From Persicitalea sp038235275 (GTDB lineage Bacteria; Bacteroidota; Bacteroidia; Cytophagales; Spirosomataceae): a DNA stretch of 64,000 nt. Made by a program: the position numbers and the translations under genes. The notes beneath the pieces were generated by a model. The model saw nothing but the letters and a program-made list of their open reading frames with translations, did not search any database and had not been told where the DNA came from. Positions 7,068 through 15,853 of the stretch are shown piece after piece. Position 1 is the first letter of the stretch. The number at the start of each line of letters is the position of its first letter. The DNA lies in NCBI GenBank assembly GCA_038235275.1, contig JBBSUC010000009.1, positions 67,521-131,520 on the forward strand, written 5' to 3'.

Positions 7068-9614
7068 TCATGTATCCTGCCGCAAGACTTCCAGCGGTGA
7101 ACGCGACAGGATGCCCCGGCTGTTGGCCAGGCCAATGAGAACCGTCAGGCCGGAGACGCTCAGGAATACGAAAAGCAGCGGTATGAATTGTGGCTCAAAA
7201 TCAACCTTAAAGGTGAATTTAGCCAACGCCCAACTCCCCGCTAACGCCAGAATAATGCCCGTGGCGGCGGCCAACGCGCCGAGGAAGAAATACTCCAAGG
7301 CCGTGATGGCGAAAATCTGTTTCCGACTCGCGCCCAGCGTACGCAGCAGCACACTTTCTTGCAGGCGCTGGTACTTGCTGATGAGAACCGAGGAAATCAA
7401 CACGATCAGCCCCGTCAGGATGCTGAATCCAGCCATGAAGCGGATGACGAAGCCGATTTTTTCCAATAATTCGTCCAGCACTTTTAACACCAACCCCAGG
7501 TCGATGATGGATATATTGGGAAAGCGCTGCACGACCGCCCGTTGAAAATTAGCCGAACCCTCACTGGAAGGCGTGCGCGTCAGCAAGACATGAAACTGCG
7601 GGGCGTCTTCCAATACACCCTTGGGGAAAAGCACCAGGAAACTCGTCCTCACGCCATTCCAGTCCACTTCCCGCAGACTACCAATCACCGTCGTCAGCAA
7701 CGCGCCCTGCACGTTGAAAGTCAGCGTGTCGCCCACCCGCACGCCGTTGCGTTCGGCGAAGCCTTCCTCTATCGAAATCGGTACCGGGCCGTTGGTGGGG
7801 GCCGTCCCCTGCCAGCGGCCCCGCTTGAGTTCCTCAAATTCCGTGAGCGTGTCGCGGTAGCTGACACGGTACTCGCGACCAAAAATCCGGCGCGACACAC
7901 GGTTTGAGGTATCTTTCTGCGCAATAGCGGGCGTCACCTCATTGACTTTTTCCAGCCGCATATTCACGACCGGGACACTTTGAATGATGGGCAAGCCCTG
8001 GCTTTTGGCCAAATCAATCACTGCCTCGCGCTGATCGCTTTGAATGTCGAAAAGCAAGATATTGGGCTGATTACCACTCGTGGAAAGCGTAACGCGCTTT
8101 AACAAAAGTGACTGCACTAAAATCAGGGTACAAATAAAGGCCGTTCCCAGGCCAATAGATACGAGAAGAATGGACGTCTGATTATTGGGTCGGTGCAGGT
8201 TAGCCAAAGCCTGCCGCCACACGTAGCTCCACGAAGTAGGAAAAAACCGCTGCACCAGCCAGATGAGCAGCGATGCCATCGCCAGCAACAGCAAAAACGC
8301 CCCCAAAATGCTGGCGGTAAACACCAGCGCGTCGAGCCAACTACCGATTTGAATGTAGGTAAAAAGGAAAATGAAGGACAAAATCAGCCCGTACACCAGC
8401 CAGCGCAGTGGGTCTCGGTCGGCGGGCGCGGACTCGAACGAGGCCCGCAGTACCCGCAGCGGCGCGATATTGCGCACCGAAATAAGCGGCAGTAGCGCGA
8501 ACAAAATCGAGATGATCGTTCCTAACAATACGCCCTGCCCGATGGCCGACCAGGAGAGTTCGGTCGTGAGTTTAAAGGGCAGGAAGTCTTTAAGGACAAC
8601 GGGTAGGAACTGCTGAATCACGGCTCCCAACGCAGCCCCGAGGACCGAGCCCAGGAAACCGACACTCACGATTTGGATAAGAAAAATGACGAATGCCTGC
8701 GAAGATTTGACGCCCAAACAGCGCAACAAGGCAATGGAATTCAGCTTTTCGCGAATATAAATATGCACCGCGCTGGCCACGCCCACGCAGCCCAGCAGCA
8801 GGGCGATGAAACCAACCAAGGCCAAAAATTGCGTCAGATCCTCGAACGAGCGCCCCGTAGATTCCTTCTGGCTGGCGACGGTGTTGGTGTCAAAATCTTC
8901 GAGATCCAGGCGCGGCTCGAGACGCTTGACGATTTTCTCGACGTTCGTTTTCGCGGAATATTTGAAAAAGTACAAATAGCTGATGCGGCTGCCCTTTTCC
9001 TCCAGGCCTGTTTGGGCCAGGTAGCGCAACGGAATGTACACAGTCGGGGCTACCGTGGCCGAAACGCCCGTTTGGCCGGGGGCTTTGAGCAAAGTACCCG
9101 CGATCAGAAACGTGACTTCGCCAACCTTCACCGAGTCGCCGACTTTGGCGTCGTACTGTAGCATCAGAGTTTGGTCCACCAAAGCCTGGCGATTGTCGCG
9201 GAAGCTGCGGCCTGCACTGGCGGGAATAGTTTCCAACTCACCGTAGTAAGGATAGTTACCTTCCAGCGCCCGCACCTGCGCCAGCCTATTACCCCCGTTT
9301 TTGGGAAAATACGCCATAGAAGCAAAGCGCCGCTCTTCCGAGCGGTCATCGCCCAACGAATCCAGCAAAGGTATGATTTTGGCCGAGGCGGGCTGATTGC
9401 CCGAGATTTCCAGGTCGGCCCCGAGCAATGTCGCTGCTTGAGTATCGATGTTTTGGCGGAGATTATCGCCCAACGAATAAATGGCGACCAGCGCAGCGAT
9501 ACCCAGAATCACCGACGAGATGAAGAGCAACAGCCGCGAACGGCTGCGACGGCTGTCGCGCCAGGCCATTTTGAGCAGCCACGGGAAAGAAAAATCTTCT
9601 TTAAACTCTGGCAT
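7068..9614 (-). CDS. ABC transporter permease, FtsX/YbbP type
   Basis: An 848-residue inner-membrane protein with the duplicated FtsX layout of the YbbP family: an N-terminal helix (RLLLFISSVILGIAALVAIYS), a periplasmic MacB-like domain, then two sets of FtsX helices with the characteristic LRCLGVKSSQAFVIF and LLRTLGASRKQIFAI loops, around residues 300 and 750. Such permeases pair with a LolD-like ATPase and move hydrophobic substrates or act on envelope lipids or lipoproteins. The start overlaps the end of the ATPase gene by 14 bases, which indicates a two-gene operon with coupled translation. Substrate unknown. Confidence 0.9.
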   Translation of the reverse strand: MPEFKEDFSFPWLLKMAWRDSRRSRSRLLLFISSVILGIAALVAIYSLGDNLRQNIDTQAATLLGADLEISGNQPASAKIIPLLDSLGDDRSEERRFASMAYFPKNGGNRLAQVRALEGNYPYYGELETIPASAGRSFRDNRQALVDQTLMLQYDAKVGDSVKVGEVTFLIAGTLLKAPGQTGVSATVAPTVYIPLRYLAQTGLEEKGSRISYLYFFKYSAKTNVEKIVKRLEPRLDLEDFDTNTVASQKESTGRSFEDLTQFLALVGFIALLLGCVGVASAVHIYIREKLNSIALLRCLGVKSSQAFVIFLIQIVSVGFLGSVLGAALGAVIQQFLPVVLKDFLPFKLTTELSWSAIGQGVLLGTIISILFALLPLISVRNIAPLRVLRASFESAPADRDPLRWLVYGLILSFIFLFTYIQIGSWLDALVFTASILGAFLLLLAMASLLIWLVQRFFPTSWSYVWRQALANLHRPNNQTSILLVSIGLGTAFICTLILVQSLLLKRVTLSTSGNQPNILLFDIQSDQREAVIDLAKSQGLPIIQSVPVVNMRLEKVNEVTPAIAQKDTSNRVSRRIFGREYRVSYRDTLTEFEELKRGRWQGTAPTNGPVPISIEEGFAERNGVRVGDTLTFNVQGALLTTVIGSLREVDWNGVRTSFLVLFPKGVLEDAPQFHVLLTRTPSSEGSANFQRAVVQRFPNISIIDLGLVLKVLDELLEKIGFVIRFMAGFSILTGLIVLISSVLISKYQRLQESVLLRTLGASRKQIFAITALEYFFLGALAAATGIILALAGSWALAKFTFKVDFEPQFIPLLFVFLSVSGLTVLIGLANSRGILSRSPLEVLRQDT

Positions 9615-10281
9615 CGGAAACGATTTTTCCGCCTTTGATTTTCACGATGCGCTGAGTGCGGGCCGCCAAGTCTAAGTCGTGGGTGACCAGCACGAGAGTA
9701 GTGCCCGCTTGCTGGTTGAGGTCGAAGAGCAGTTGGATGACCTTCTCGCTGGTTTCGGCGTCGAGGTTGCCCGTGGGTTCGTCGGCAAAAAGAATTTGGG
9801 GCTGGTTGGAAAACGCCCGCGCCAGCGATACCCGCTGCTGCTCGCCGCCGCTGAGTTGGGTAGGGTAGTGGTGCGAGCGGTCGGCCAGACCTACTTTATC
9901 GAGTAAATCCAGCGCCACGGGCCGCACGTTTTTTTCGCCCCGCAGTTCTAGTGGTACCATCACGTTTTCGATGGCCGTGAGGGTAGGCATCAACTGAAAG
10001 TTCTGGAAGATAAAACCCACGTAGCGGTTGCGCAGGGCAGCCAACTGGTTCTCGGTGAGACCGTCAAGCTTGGTGCCGTGCAGCTCCACGCTGCCCGACG
10101 AGGCACGATCCAGCCCCGCACACAGGCCAAGTAGCGTGGTTTTGCCGCTACCCGAGGGGCCAACGATGGCCACGCTCGCCCCGGTTTCCACCGAGAAGCT
10201 GACGTCGTCCAATACCGTCAGGTCGCGCCCTCCGCTTTGGTAGATTTTGTTGACGCTTTGGAGGGAAAGAATGCTGTTCAT
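9601..10281 (-). CDS. ABC transporter ATP-binding protein (LolD/YbbA type)
   Basis: A 226-residue nucleotide-binding subunit. Walker A is GPSGSGKTTLL, the Q-loop is FIFQNFQLMPTLTA, the signature is LSGGEQQRVSLARA and Walker B is ILFADEPTGNLD, followed by the H-loop VTHD. All catalytic motifs are intact. The ATG at 10281 is preferred because the 36 extra upstream codons derive from a dispersed inverted repeat. It is the partner of the overlapping FtsX/YbbP permease downstream. Confidence 0.93.
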   Translation of the reverse strand: MNSILSLQSVNKIYQSGGRDLTVLDDVSFSVETGASVAIVGPSGSGKTTLLGLCAGLDRASSGSVELHGTKLDGLTENQLAALRNRYVGFIFQNFQLMPTLTAIENVMVPLELRGEKNVRPVALDLLDKVGLADRSHHYPTQLSGGEQQRVSLARAFSNQPQILFADEPTGNLDAETSEKVIQLLFDLNQQAGTTLVLVTHDLDLAARTQRIVKIKGGKIVSDARV

Positions 10282-10292
10282 TTTTGTGGATC

Positions 10293-10309
10293 GGTCCGCC
10301 GATGCGGTT
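10293..10309. repeat. GC-rich repeat core, copy 1
   Basis: GGTCCGCCGATGCGGTT matches the segment at 15774-15790 at 16 of 17 positions. Both copies lie in intergenic DNA and contain a CCGC/GCGG hairpin. Confidence 0.5.
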
Positions 10310-10317
10310 GGACGTTG

Positions 10318-10426
10318 GATTTTGGACGTTAGATTGACTCTTTTAGTTAAAGGATGCATAACACCTAATTCATATCGGTTGTTACGCAATCAAGCGCCCA
10401 GCGTCCAACATCTAACGTCCAAAATC
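10318..10426. repeat. 17-bp inverted repeat between fabI and the ABC operon
   Basis: GATTTTGGACGTTAGAT at 10318-10334 is repeated exactly in inverted orientation at 10410-10426, overlapping the fabI stop codon. The preceding bases (GGACGTTG) also recur in degenerate form. The separation of 75 bases is long for a terminator. It looks like a dispersed intergenic repeat pair that could still fold in the fabI transcript. Confidence 0.65.
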
Positions 10427-11243
10427 ATTCCTTCCCCTGAATCATCGCCATCAGTTCCTCCGAAATCCCAGTCGTCGAATAGCCGCCGTCGTGGTAAAGA
10501 TTCTGCATCGTGACCATGCGCGTGAGGTCGGAGAAAAGCGTAATGACGTAGTTGGCGCAGTCGTCGGCGGTAGCGTTGCCGAGCGGACTCATTTTTTCGG
10601 CAAAGGCAAAGAAAGAATCGAAGCCGCCGATGCCCGTCCCTGCCGTAGTAGGCGTAGGGGATTGCGAAATGGTGTTCACGCGCACCTTTTTGGACTTTGC
10701 GTAACGGTAACCGTAGCTGCGGGCGATGCTTTCGAGAATTGCCTTGGCGTCGGCCATGTCGTTATAAAAAGGAAACGCCCGTTGCGCGGCAATGTACGAA
10801 AGCGCCACGACGGAACCCCACTCGGCGATGGCATCCAGTTTCTCGGCCGATTGCAGCATTTTGTGCAGCGACATCGCCGACACATCCACGCTTTTCATGT
10901 ACCACTCGTAGTTGAGGTTGTTGTACTCGCGCCCCTTGCGCACATTGGGACTCATCCCGATGGAGTGCAGCACAAAATCGACTTTCCCGCCCAAGACGTC
11001 CATCGACTCGGTGAAGAGTTTTTCCAAATCGTCCGTCGAAGTGGCGTCCGCCGGAATTACTTTGGCGTCGCACTGCTCGGCCAATTGGTTGATGGCGCCC
11101 ATACGCATGGCGATGGGGGCGTTGGTAAGGGTAAAGGTTGCGCCTTCTTCCTTTGCTTTCAGAGCCACTTTCCAAGCGATGGAGTTTTCGTCCAAAGCAC
11201 CGGAGATAATTCCTTTTTTTCCTTTTAATAAACCGTAGGACAT
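10425..11243 (-). CDS. fabI: Enoyl-[acyl-carrier-protein] reductase, NADH-type
   Basis: Short-chain dehydrogenase/reductase that reduces enoyl-ACP in the last step of each fatty-acid elongation cycle (cytoplasm, FAS II). The 272-residue length is right for FabI. The N-terminal GKKGIISGALDENSIAW matches the FabI cofactor site, which has a longer loop than other SDRs. The catalytic pair is Tyr160 and Lys167 (FYNDMADAK, the Y-x6-K spacing specific to FabI), with Tyr150 at the position of the second conserved tyrosine. It is followed by a 17-bp inverted repeat. No neighbouring fatty-acid genes are visible. Confidence 0.96.
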   Translation of the reverse strand: MSYGLLKGKKGIISGALDENSIAWKVALKAKEEGATFTLTNAPIAMRMGAINQLAEQCDAKVIPADATSTDDLEKLFTESMDVLGGKVDFVLHSIGMSPNVRKGREYNNLNYEWYMKSVDVSAMSLHKMLQSAEKLDAIAEWGSVVALSYIAAQRAFPFYNDMADAKAILESIARSYGYRYAKSKKVRVNTISQSPTPTTAGTGIGGFDSFFAFAEKMSPLGNATADDCANYVITLFSDLTRMVTMQNLYHDGGYSTTGISEELMAMIQGKE

Positions 11244-11280
11244 TCTTTTGAGAGATGAATTATGAGATATGAATTACGAC

Positions 11281-11312
11281 CTCGGGGCGCCCCGAGACGG
11301 CTGGTGCACCAG
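11281..11312. repeat. Palindromic intergenic repeat
   Basis: CTCGGGGCGCCCCGAG at 11281-11296 is a perfect 16-bp palindrome. It is followed by another perfect palindrome, CTGGTGCACCAG, at 11301-11312. The core CGGGGCGCCCCGA recurs at 14570-14582 beside the end of a DUF6089 gene, so this is a dispersed element. Confidence 0.7.
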
Positions 11313-11345
11313 TGGGGGCGTCCGCCCTATGCCCCAAGCCAAAAG

Positions 11346-12167
11346 CTAGTAGCTAAACAAAACCGGATTCAATTCGCCGTCGGGCGTGGTGCCTATTTCT
11401 TTGCTGGCGAGCCAGGTTTTCCAGTCGGCTTCCTGGAAGCGGTTTTTTGGTTTGGTGATTTCCTGGTCCTGGTCGATGTAAATCACCGTCATCACCTTGC
11501 GGGCTTCGTCGGATTTGTTGGCCCCGGCGCGGTGGAAAAGCCAGCCCGCGTGGAAGCTCACCTCGCCCAACTCGAAGGGTGTCTCGTTGAGCTCGAACTG
11601 CGTGAGTTGGGTCGCCATGTAGGCTTCGCTTTCGTCACTGATTTCCAGGTCGCGGCCTATTTCCACCGACTGACTTTTTTCGGCAAAAGCCAGCGGCCCC
11701 ATATTCATCGGCGTGGTTTGCAGCGGAATCCAGACGGTAACAGTTTTGTCAGTGGACAGCGGCCAGTAGAACTGATCGGCGTGCCAGGGCGTAATGCCGC
11801 CGGAAGGCTCCTTGTACAAAGCCTGGTCGTGGTACATCCGCACCCCATCCACCTCCATGAGGTCGGCGGCAATTTTAGCCAATCGCTTCGAGAAAGCGAA
11901 TTCCTTCACCTCGTCGTCCTTGGTCCACAAATTCATAATTTGCAGGAAAGCTTTTTCGTAGGTCGTTCGCTCCTCCATCGGTTTGGTCAGCGTGTTGAGT
12001 TCAATGACCTTGTCCGTGATGATTTTGCCGTAATATTTCAGCACTTCCTCACTCAGGACATTTTTTAGCTTTACATAGCCAAATTCCTGATAGTAAGTGA
12101 CGGCCGCCTCGGGCAGGTCGTAGGGCTGCTCCAATTCTTTGCGTAGCGGGAGTTTATCGATCGTCAT
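11346..12167 (-). CDS. Phytanoyl-CoA dioxygenase (PhyH) family protein
   Basis: A 273-residue Fe(II)/2-oxoglutarate dioxygenase of the PhyH family. The iron-binding facial triad is visible as WHADQFYW (His-x-Asp) and the distal histidine within HAGWLFHRAGAN. A 2-oxoglutarate-binding arginine is probably the one in DEARKVMTVIYID. The family hydroxylates small lipids or metabolites. The substrate cannot be inferred here because no biosynthetic neighbours are present. It appears monocistronic, between a palindromic repeat and a protease gene in the same orientation. Confidence 0.88.
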   Translation of the reverse strand: MTIDKLPLRKELEQPYDLPEAAVTYYQEFGYVKLKNVLSEEVLKYYGKIITDKVIELNTLTKPMEERTTYEKAFLQIMNLWTKDDEVKEFAFSKRLAKIAADLMEVDGVRMYHDQALYKEPSGGITPWHADQFYWPLSTDKTVTVWIPLQTTPMNMGPLAFAEKSQSVEIGRDLEISDESEAYMATQLTQFELNETPFELGEVSFHAGWLFHRAGANKSDEARKVMTVIYIDQDQEITKPKNRFQEADWKTWLASKEIGTTPDGELNPVLFSY

Positions 12168-12219
12168 GGTTCGTTCTTGTTTTTTTCAAAAATAGCGCAT
12201 ATTATTTTTCACACCAAAA

Positions 12220-13131
12220 CTAAGAAGCTTCGGCGGGCGGATCGGCTTCGTAAAACTTGACGCCTTTTTCCCGCAAAAAATCCTTAATGATGTTCACGTG
12301 GACACATTGCCCCACGTTCAAAAAAGGATAATTTGAGATCCGCTGCTTTTTACCACCGATCGAGACTTCTTTATTTATTTGGTCAAAACCCAAATGCAAA
12401 TGCCGGGTGGCCGACTGCATCCCGTACACGATTCCGTGTCGGTCGAAGAGCGGGCCACCGCTTTGTCCGCGCAGGCCGGGTGTGCTGAGCTCGATGCCCT
12501 CGATGCGGTTCGTCACGGGATCTCCGATCTGGCGGGTCACGATGCCGTCGATGGGAAAACTCGGGGAAGCCTGCCGCCCCTCGGTCGTCCATTCGATGTC
12601 ATCAATATCCTTGTTATAACGGTAATTAGTAAACTCCGGGAAGGGATAACCCAGGCGGCAGAGCGAGCGGCCTTGCTTCACCTCATTACCATTACGTAGG
12701 AAAGTGGCGTAGCTTTGGTAGAAGGTGTTGTCGAAGCTGGAAAACTTGATGATGGCCAGATCCTGCGTAGGATGCGGCGTGATTTCCATCGTGAGTTCTC
12801 GCCGAATAGAGTTAAGGAAGTTTGGCAACAAGCGAATCACCGTCTCTTTCGTCATCCCGTGCTGGTCTTCCAGCCTTTTCAGGTGAAGCGCGTAATTCTT
12901 GTCTTTCTCGAACCGCCGCAACTCGGCTCTAAATTTCAGAAAATGGCCGTAAATGGCCTGACCGTTGATAAGCAGTTCGGCGACATGCTTGCAAGTTACT
13001 GCGCAACCTTCCTCATTCACAAAAAACATTGTTGCTGAGCCGGGCTCTATCTCTCCGCCGCCGTAATAACGCGTAATGAAGTGAATGGGACGGGTAAAAG
13101 GATTGACTTTTTCAATGGCGGTGACGAACAT
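12220..13131 (-). CDS. Trypsin-like serine protease domain protein
   Basis: A 303-residue protein with a chymotrypsin-fold catalytic triad: His49 in VTCKHVAE, an Asp in HPTQDLAIIKF, and the nucleophile Ser in GLRGQSGGPLFD. There is no signal peptide, PDZ domain or membrane anchor, so unlike DegP/HtrA it is probably cytoplasmic. A helical insertion between the His and Asp (about residues 60-120, rich in Lys/Arg/Glu) is unusual for the fold. Similar solo proteases sometimes act in defence or regulation, but nothing nearby supports that here. Confidence 0.8.
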   Translation of the reverse strand: MFVTAIEKVNPFTRPIHFITRYYGGGEIEPGSATMFFVNEEGCAVTCKHVAELLINGQAIYGHFLKFRAELRRFEKDKNYALHLKRLEDQHGMTKETVIRLLPNFLNSIRRELTMEITPHPTQDLAIIKFSSFDNTFYQSYATFLRNGNEVKQGRSLCRLGYPFPEFTNYRYNKDIDDIEWTTEGRQASPSFPIDGIVTRQIGDPVTNRIEGIELSTPGLRGQSGGPLFDRHGIVYGMQSATRHLHLGFDQINKEVSIGGKKQRISNYPFLNVGQCVHVNIIKDFLREKGVKFYEADPPAEAS

Positions 13132-13227
13132 GGTCTTTCGAGGGGCAGAGGGAGGATGAGGGGCAAAGGGGCAAAGTTGCTGACTCCTAAACAGCCAAAC
13201 CGTGCGCGTGGCCCCGTCAATAGCCGA

Positions 13228-13776
13228 CTAGTCGGCGCGAATGGCGGCGGTCGCTTCGGTTTGGTCCCAGTTGAGGATCAGATCGGTGCCGTAAGGTTTT
13301 GGTTCAAAAAATATCTTGAAATTTTCCGTCACCTGCGGGTTGACGCGGATGGGAACTTCAATGCGGGCAATGTCCATGCCGTCGTTGTATTGGGTGCCCC
13401 ATTGACCCGTTTCGCGGTTGATGACAAGCTGCCACTTGGCGGGGCCGGGGATGGACCACAACGAATAGGTACCCGCCGGAATGGAGGTGTCGGCAACTTT
13501 TACGTCATTGGCAAAGGTAATGAGTGTGGCTTCGTTGGCCCCGGTGCGCCACACTTTATCATAAGGAACGAGGGCGCTGTCGGTTTCGCGGCCAAAGATC
13601 AGACGGCCCTTTTTGGCAGGGCTACAGTATTGTATGCGAATATCCAGACCGTTCTGGTCGAACTCAGCCACGGCTTCGGGACTGAACGATTTGGTGTAGC
13701 TGCGGTAGCCGATAAAGGCAGCGGCGGCCAGAATGAGAAGAAAAATAGCACTGAAAAGTAGAACTCTTTTCTTCAT
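13228..13776 (-). CDS. DUF2911 domain protein
   Basis: A 182-residue secreted or membrane-anchored protein: an N-terminal hydrophobic helix (residues 6-24) is followed by a DUF2911 domain. The domain is recognised from KGRLIFGRETDSALVPYDK, VWRTGANEATLITF, IPAGTYSLWSIP and the C-terminal FFEPKPYGTDLILNWD. The family is common and uncharacterised in Bacteroidota and is thought to be periplasmic. Its start is one base away from the stop of the upstream DUF6089 gene, so they are one transcription unit. Confidence 0.85.
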   Translation of the reverse strand: MKKRVLLFSAIFLLILAAAAFIGYRSYTKSFSPEAVAEFDQNGLDIRIQYCSPAKKGRLIFGRETDSALVPYDKVWRTGANEATLITFANDVKVADTSIPAGTYSLWSIPGPAKWQLVINRETGQWGTQYNDGMDIARIEVPIRVNPQVTENFKIFFEPKPYGTDLILNWDQTEATAAIRAD

Positions 13777-13777
13777 A

Positions 13778-14452
13778 TTATTCGGGACAAACGATGCGGT
13801 AAAAAGTATAGCTCACCGAAAACCCGAGGTAGTAGTAGGTATCCTTAGTGGTTAGGTCACCCTGATCGAGTTTGACGGTCGTGGTAGGAATTCCCCCCAG
13901 GTTGTCGAGGTGGTCGGTGAAAGTCTTGCGCGTACCGAACTCCAAACCGATGTTCCAGGGACGGTTGATTTGGTATTTTACGCCGATGCCGTAAGGCAGC
14001 ACCCAGCCTTTGGTGGCGTAGTCCGAAGTTTTTGGATTGGGAGAAAAACGCGAGTAGCCAATTCCCCCAAAGACGTAGGGCGTCCAGTTGAGCGCAAAGC
14101 GGCGATCTTCGTAATTCAAAAAATTGTACTCCGTGACTAGGCTGGCTTCCGACAGTTTGGTGCGGAACGAAAGGTTGCGGGCTTTCTGGAAAGGGTCTTT
14201 GCTGTGGGCGTCGTCGCCCGTGATGCTGCCCCGCATGATTTCGGCCCGAAAGGTGACCGATTTGCTCACGTTATACCGAAAAAAAAGACTCCCGCCGGGT
14301 CGAAAAAAACGGGGGTTCAAGGTCGGGGAAATATCGCCTTTATAATTCAGCCCCCCCAAACTCGCTCCAATCTCCACCTTCTGCGCCATGCCCACGCTAC
14401 CCGTCAGCGACAAGGCGGCTAATATAAAAACACAACGCAGCAGAATAGACAA
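13778..14452 (-). CDS. DUF6089-type outer-membrane beta-barrel protein
   Basis: A 224-residue protein with a signal peptide (cleavage expected after GSVGMAQ) and alternating amphipathic strands such as VEIGASLGGLNYKGDI, FGGIGYSRFSPNPK and YYLGFSVSYTFY. It ends with an aromatic strand typical of outer-membrane barrels. The ITGDDAHSK and ARNLSFRTKLSEASL segments match the DUF6089 family. A related, longer family member lies directly upstream (14584-15606). Function unknown; the family is confined to Bacteroidota. Confidence 0.8.
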   Translation of the reverse strand: MSILLRCVFILAALSLTGSVGMAQKVEIGASLGGLNYKGDISPTLNPRFFRPGGSLFFRYNVSKSVTFRAEIMRGSITGDDAHSKDPFQKARNLSFRTKLSEASLVTEYNFLNYEDRRFALNWTPYVFGGIGYSRFSPNPKTSDYATKGWVLPYGIGVKYQINRPWNIGLEFGTRKTFTDHLDNLGGIPTTTVKLDQGDLTTKDTYYYLGFSVSYTFYRIVCPE

Positions 14453-14569
14453 AGAAGTTTAATTTAAAAATTAAGGAGGGTAGTTTATCAAATAGAAGGC
14501 GACTTTTCTGAACCGAACGCTCCGAAACACCCGCCTTAATTATCCACTGTCAATTGCCCATTGTCGCCA

Positions 14570-14582
14570 CGGGGCGCCCCGA
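14570..14582. repeat. Palindromic repeat core (second copy)
   Basis: CGGGGCGCCCCGA lies immediately downstream of the DUF6089 gene at 14584 and matches the core of the palindrome at 11281-11296. It could serve as a weak transcript end but has no following T-tract on the minus strand. Confidence 0.55.
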
Positions 14583-14583
14583 A

Positions 14584-15606
14584 CTATTTCAAAGGTGGGC
14601 ACTTGATTGGGCTGCCCAGGATGTAAATCAGGTGAATGCTCCCAGTCATATAAGTATCCTTTCGGGCCGGATTACCGCGTGATGTGCCGGGGGCAGCATA
14701 TTCTGTTTGCCCGATGGCTACGAAAGGATCGATACCGGCATCGGTAATGCCGTATTGCTCAGCCAGAAATTTTTTGAGGCCTGCCGTACGGTCACCGCCT
14801 TTGCGGGCGGCGGTCGGCTCGGCAGAACGGTTAGACATGGCCCGCGAGAGGTCGTCTTTCAGTATATTGGGATCAGGATAATTGCCACTCACATCGTCAA
14901 GGTAGTCGGACGTGGTGAAACGGAAACCCAATTCCGCTGACACGTCGAAATGCTCATTGATCTTGTAGCGAAGTCCAAAACCGACCGGAATGGCTAGTGT
15001 AACAAGGGAGTAAGGTTTGGCGATGTTGTCGCCGGGGCTGCCCTGTCCTTCGGTACCGAGCGGCTGTAGCTTCACCCAGCGGTCGCCGTTCAGGTCGGGT
15101 TCACGGGCCATGGGGTTGTGGGCCACGGCAGCAATGCCCGCAAAAAGGTAGGGGCTGAACTGCGGACGGCGATCGTAGCTGCGGCTGTCGGGAATGATTT
15201 TGAAAATTCCCGTCAGGGCGAATTCCTTAAGGTCGTTTCGGAAGTGCAGGTTACGGGCAAAAGAAAGTGTTCTGCCGTTAGAACCTTTGTTCATCTTATA
15301 GTCGTCGCCCGTAATCCGCGCCCAGGTAAAAGACGCCCGTGCTCCGAAGCGCGGCGAAAAATGGCGGGTGTAGTCGGCCGTGGCACTCCACCGGAGCATG
15401 CCAAAAGTAGAGGCAAAAGGACGGCTGTAAGGGGCCAGATCGCCGTAATAGCTGGACGTGCCGATACCGACTGAAACACTGGAATAAGGAACGAAATTAC
15501 TGCTTTTGAACTGCGCCGTAGCTGCTTCACTTACCAATAGCGTCAGCATGGCTACTGCCACTACCGTTGCTCTCGCTCTGCGGTTTCTTTCAAAAAATAT
15601 TTGCAT
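14584..15606 (-). CDS. DUF6089-type outer-membrane beta-barrel protein, longer paralogue
   Basis: A 340-residue relative of the 13778-14452 product. It shares the YYGDLAP, RITGDDYK, RNLHFRNDLKEFALTG and PYLFAGIAA blocks, but has an additional loop of about 60 residues near the C-terminus (SAEPTAARKGGDRT...). The signal peptide ends near EAATAQ. The ATG at 15606 is chosen over an in-frame TTG eight codons earlier. The two genes are probably a tandem duplication that later diverged in length. Their 131-bp gap holds a palindromic repeat core (14570-14582). Confidence 0.8.
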   Translation of the reverse strand: MQIFFERNRRARATVVAVAMLTLLVSEAATAQFKSSNFVPYSSVSVGIGTSSYYGDLAPYSRPFASTFGMLRWSATADYTRHFSPRFGARASFTWARITGDDYKMNKGSNGRTLSFARNLHFRNDLKEFALTGIFKIIPDSRSYDRRPQFSPYLFAGIAAVAHNPMAREPDLNGDRWVKLQPLGTEGQGSPGDNIAKPYSLVTLAIPVGFGLRYKINEHFDVSAELGFRFTTSDYLDDVSGNYPDPNILKDDLSRAMSNRSAEPTAARKGGDRTAGLKKFLAEQYGITDAGIDPFVAIGQTEYAAPGTSRGNPARKDTYMTGSIHLIYILGSPIKCPPLK

Positions 15607-15773
15607 GAGATTAAGCCGATTTTTCGGCAAAATTAGAATAGTTGACGGTTTGTTAGGGGTATTTCTTGAAAGAAACGATATTGTTGAGGGTTTATTTGTG
15701 GGTTTATTGATTTGTTGAAGCGTTTAATCGTTGAAATGATGTTGAAACGGTCGGCCGTCGCCGTGTTTGGGCC

Positions 15774-15790
15774 GGTCCGCCGGTGCGGTT
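15774..15790. repeat. GC-rich repeat core, copy 2
   Basis: GGTCCGCCGGTGCGGTT, nearly identical to 10293-10309, within the 247-bp gap between the DUF6089 and NlpC/P60 genes. Apart from this I see nothing assignable in that gap. Confidence 0.5.
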
Positions 15791-15853
15791 TAGCTGTTTA
15801 GAAGGCTTCCCTATGTGTCGTAGCGACGAACCGCTTTGTGCCTTTGCCCCTCC

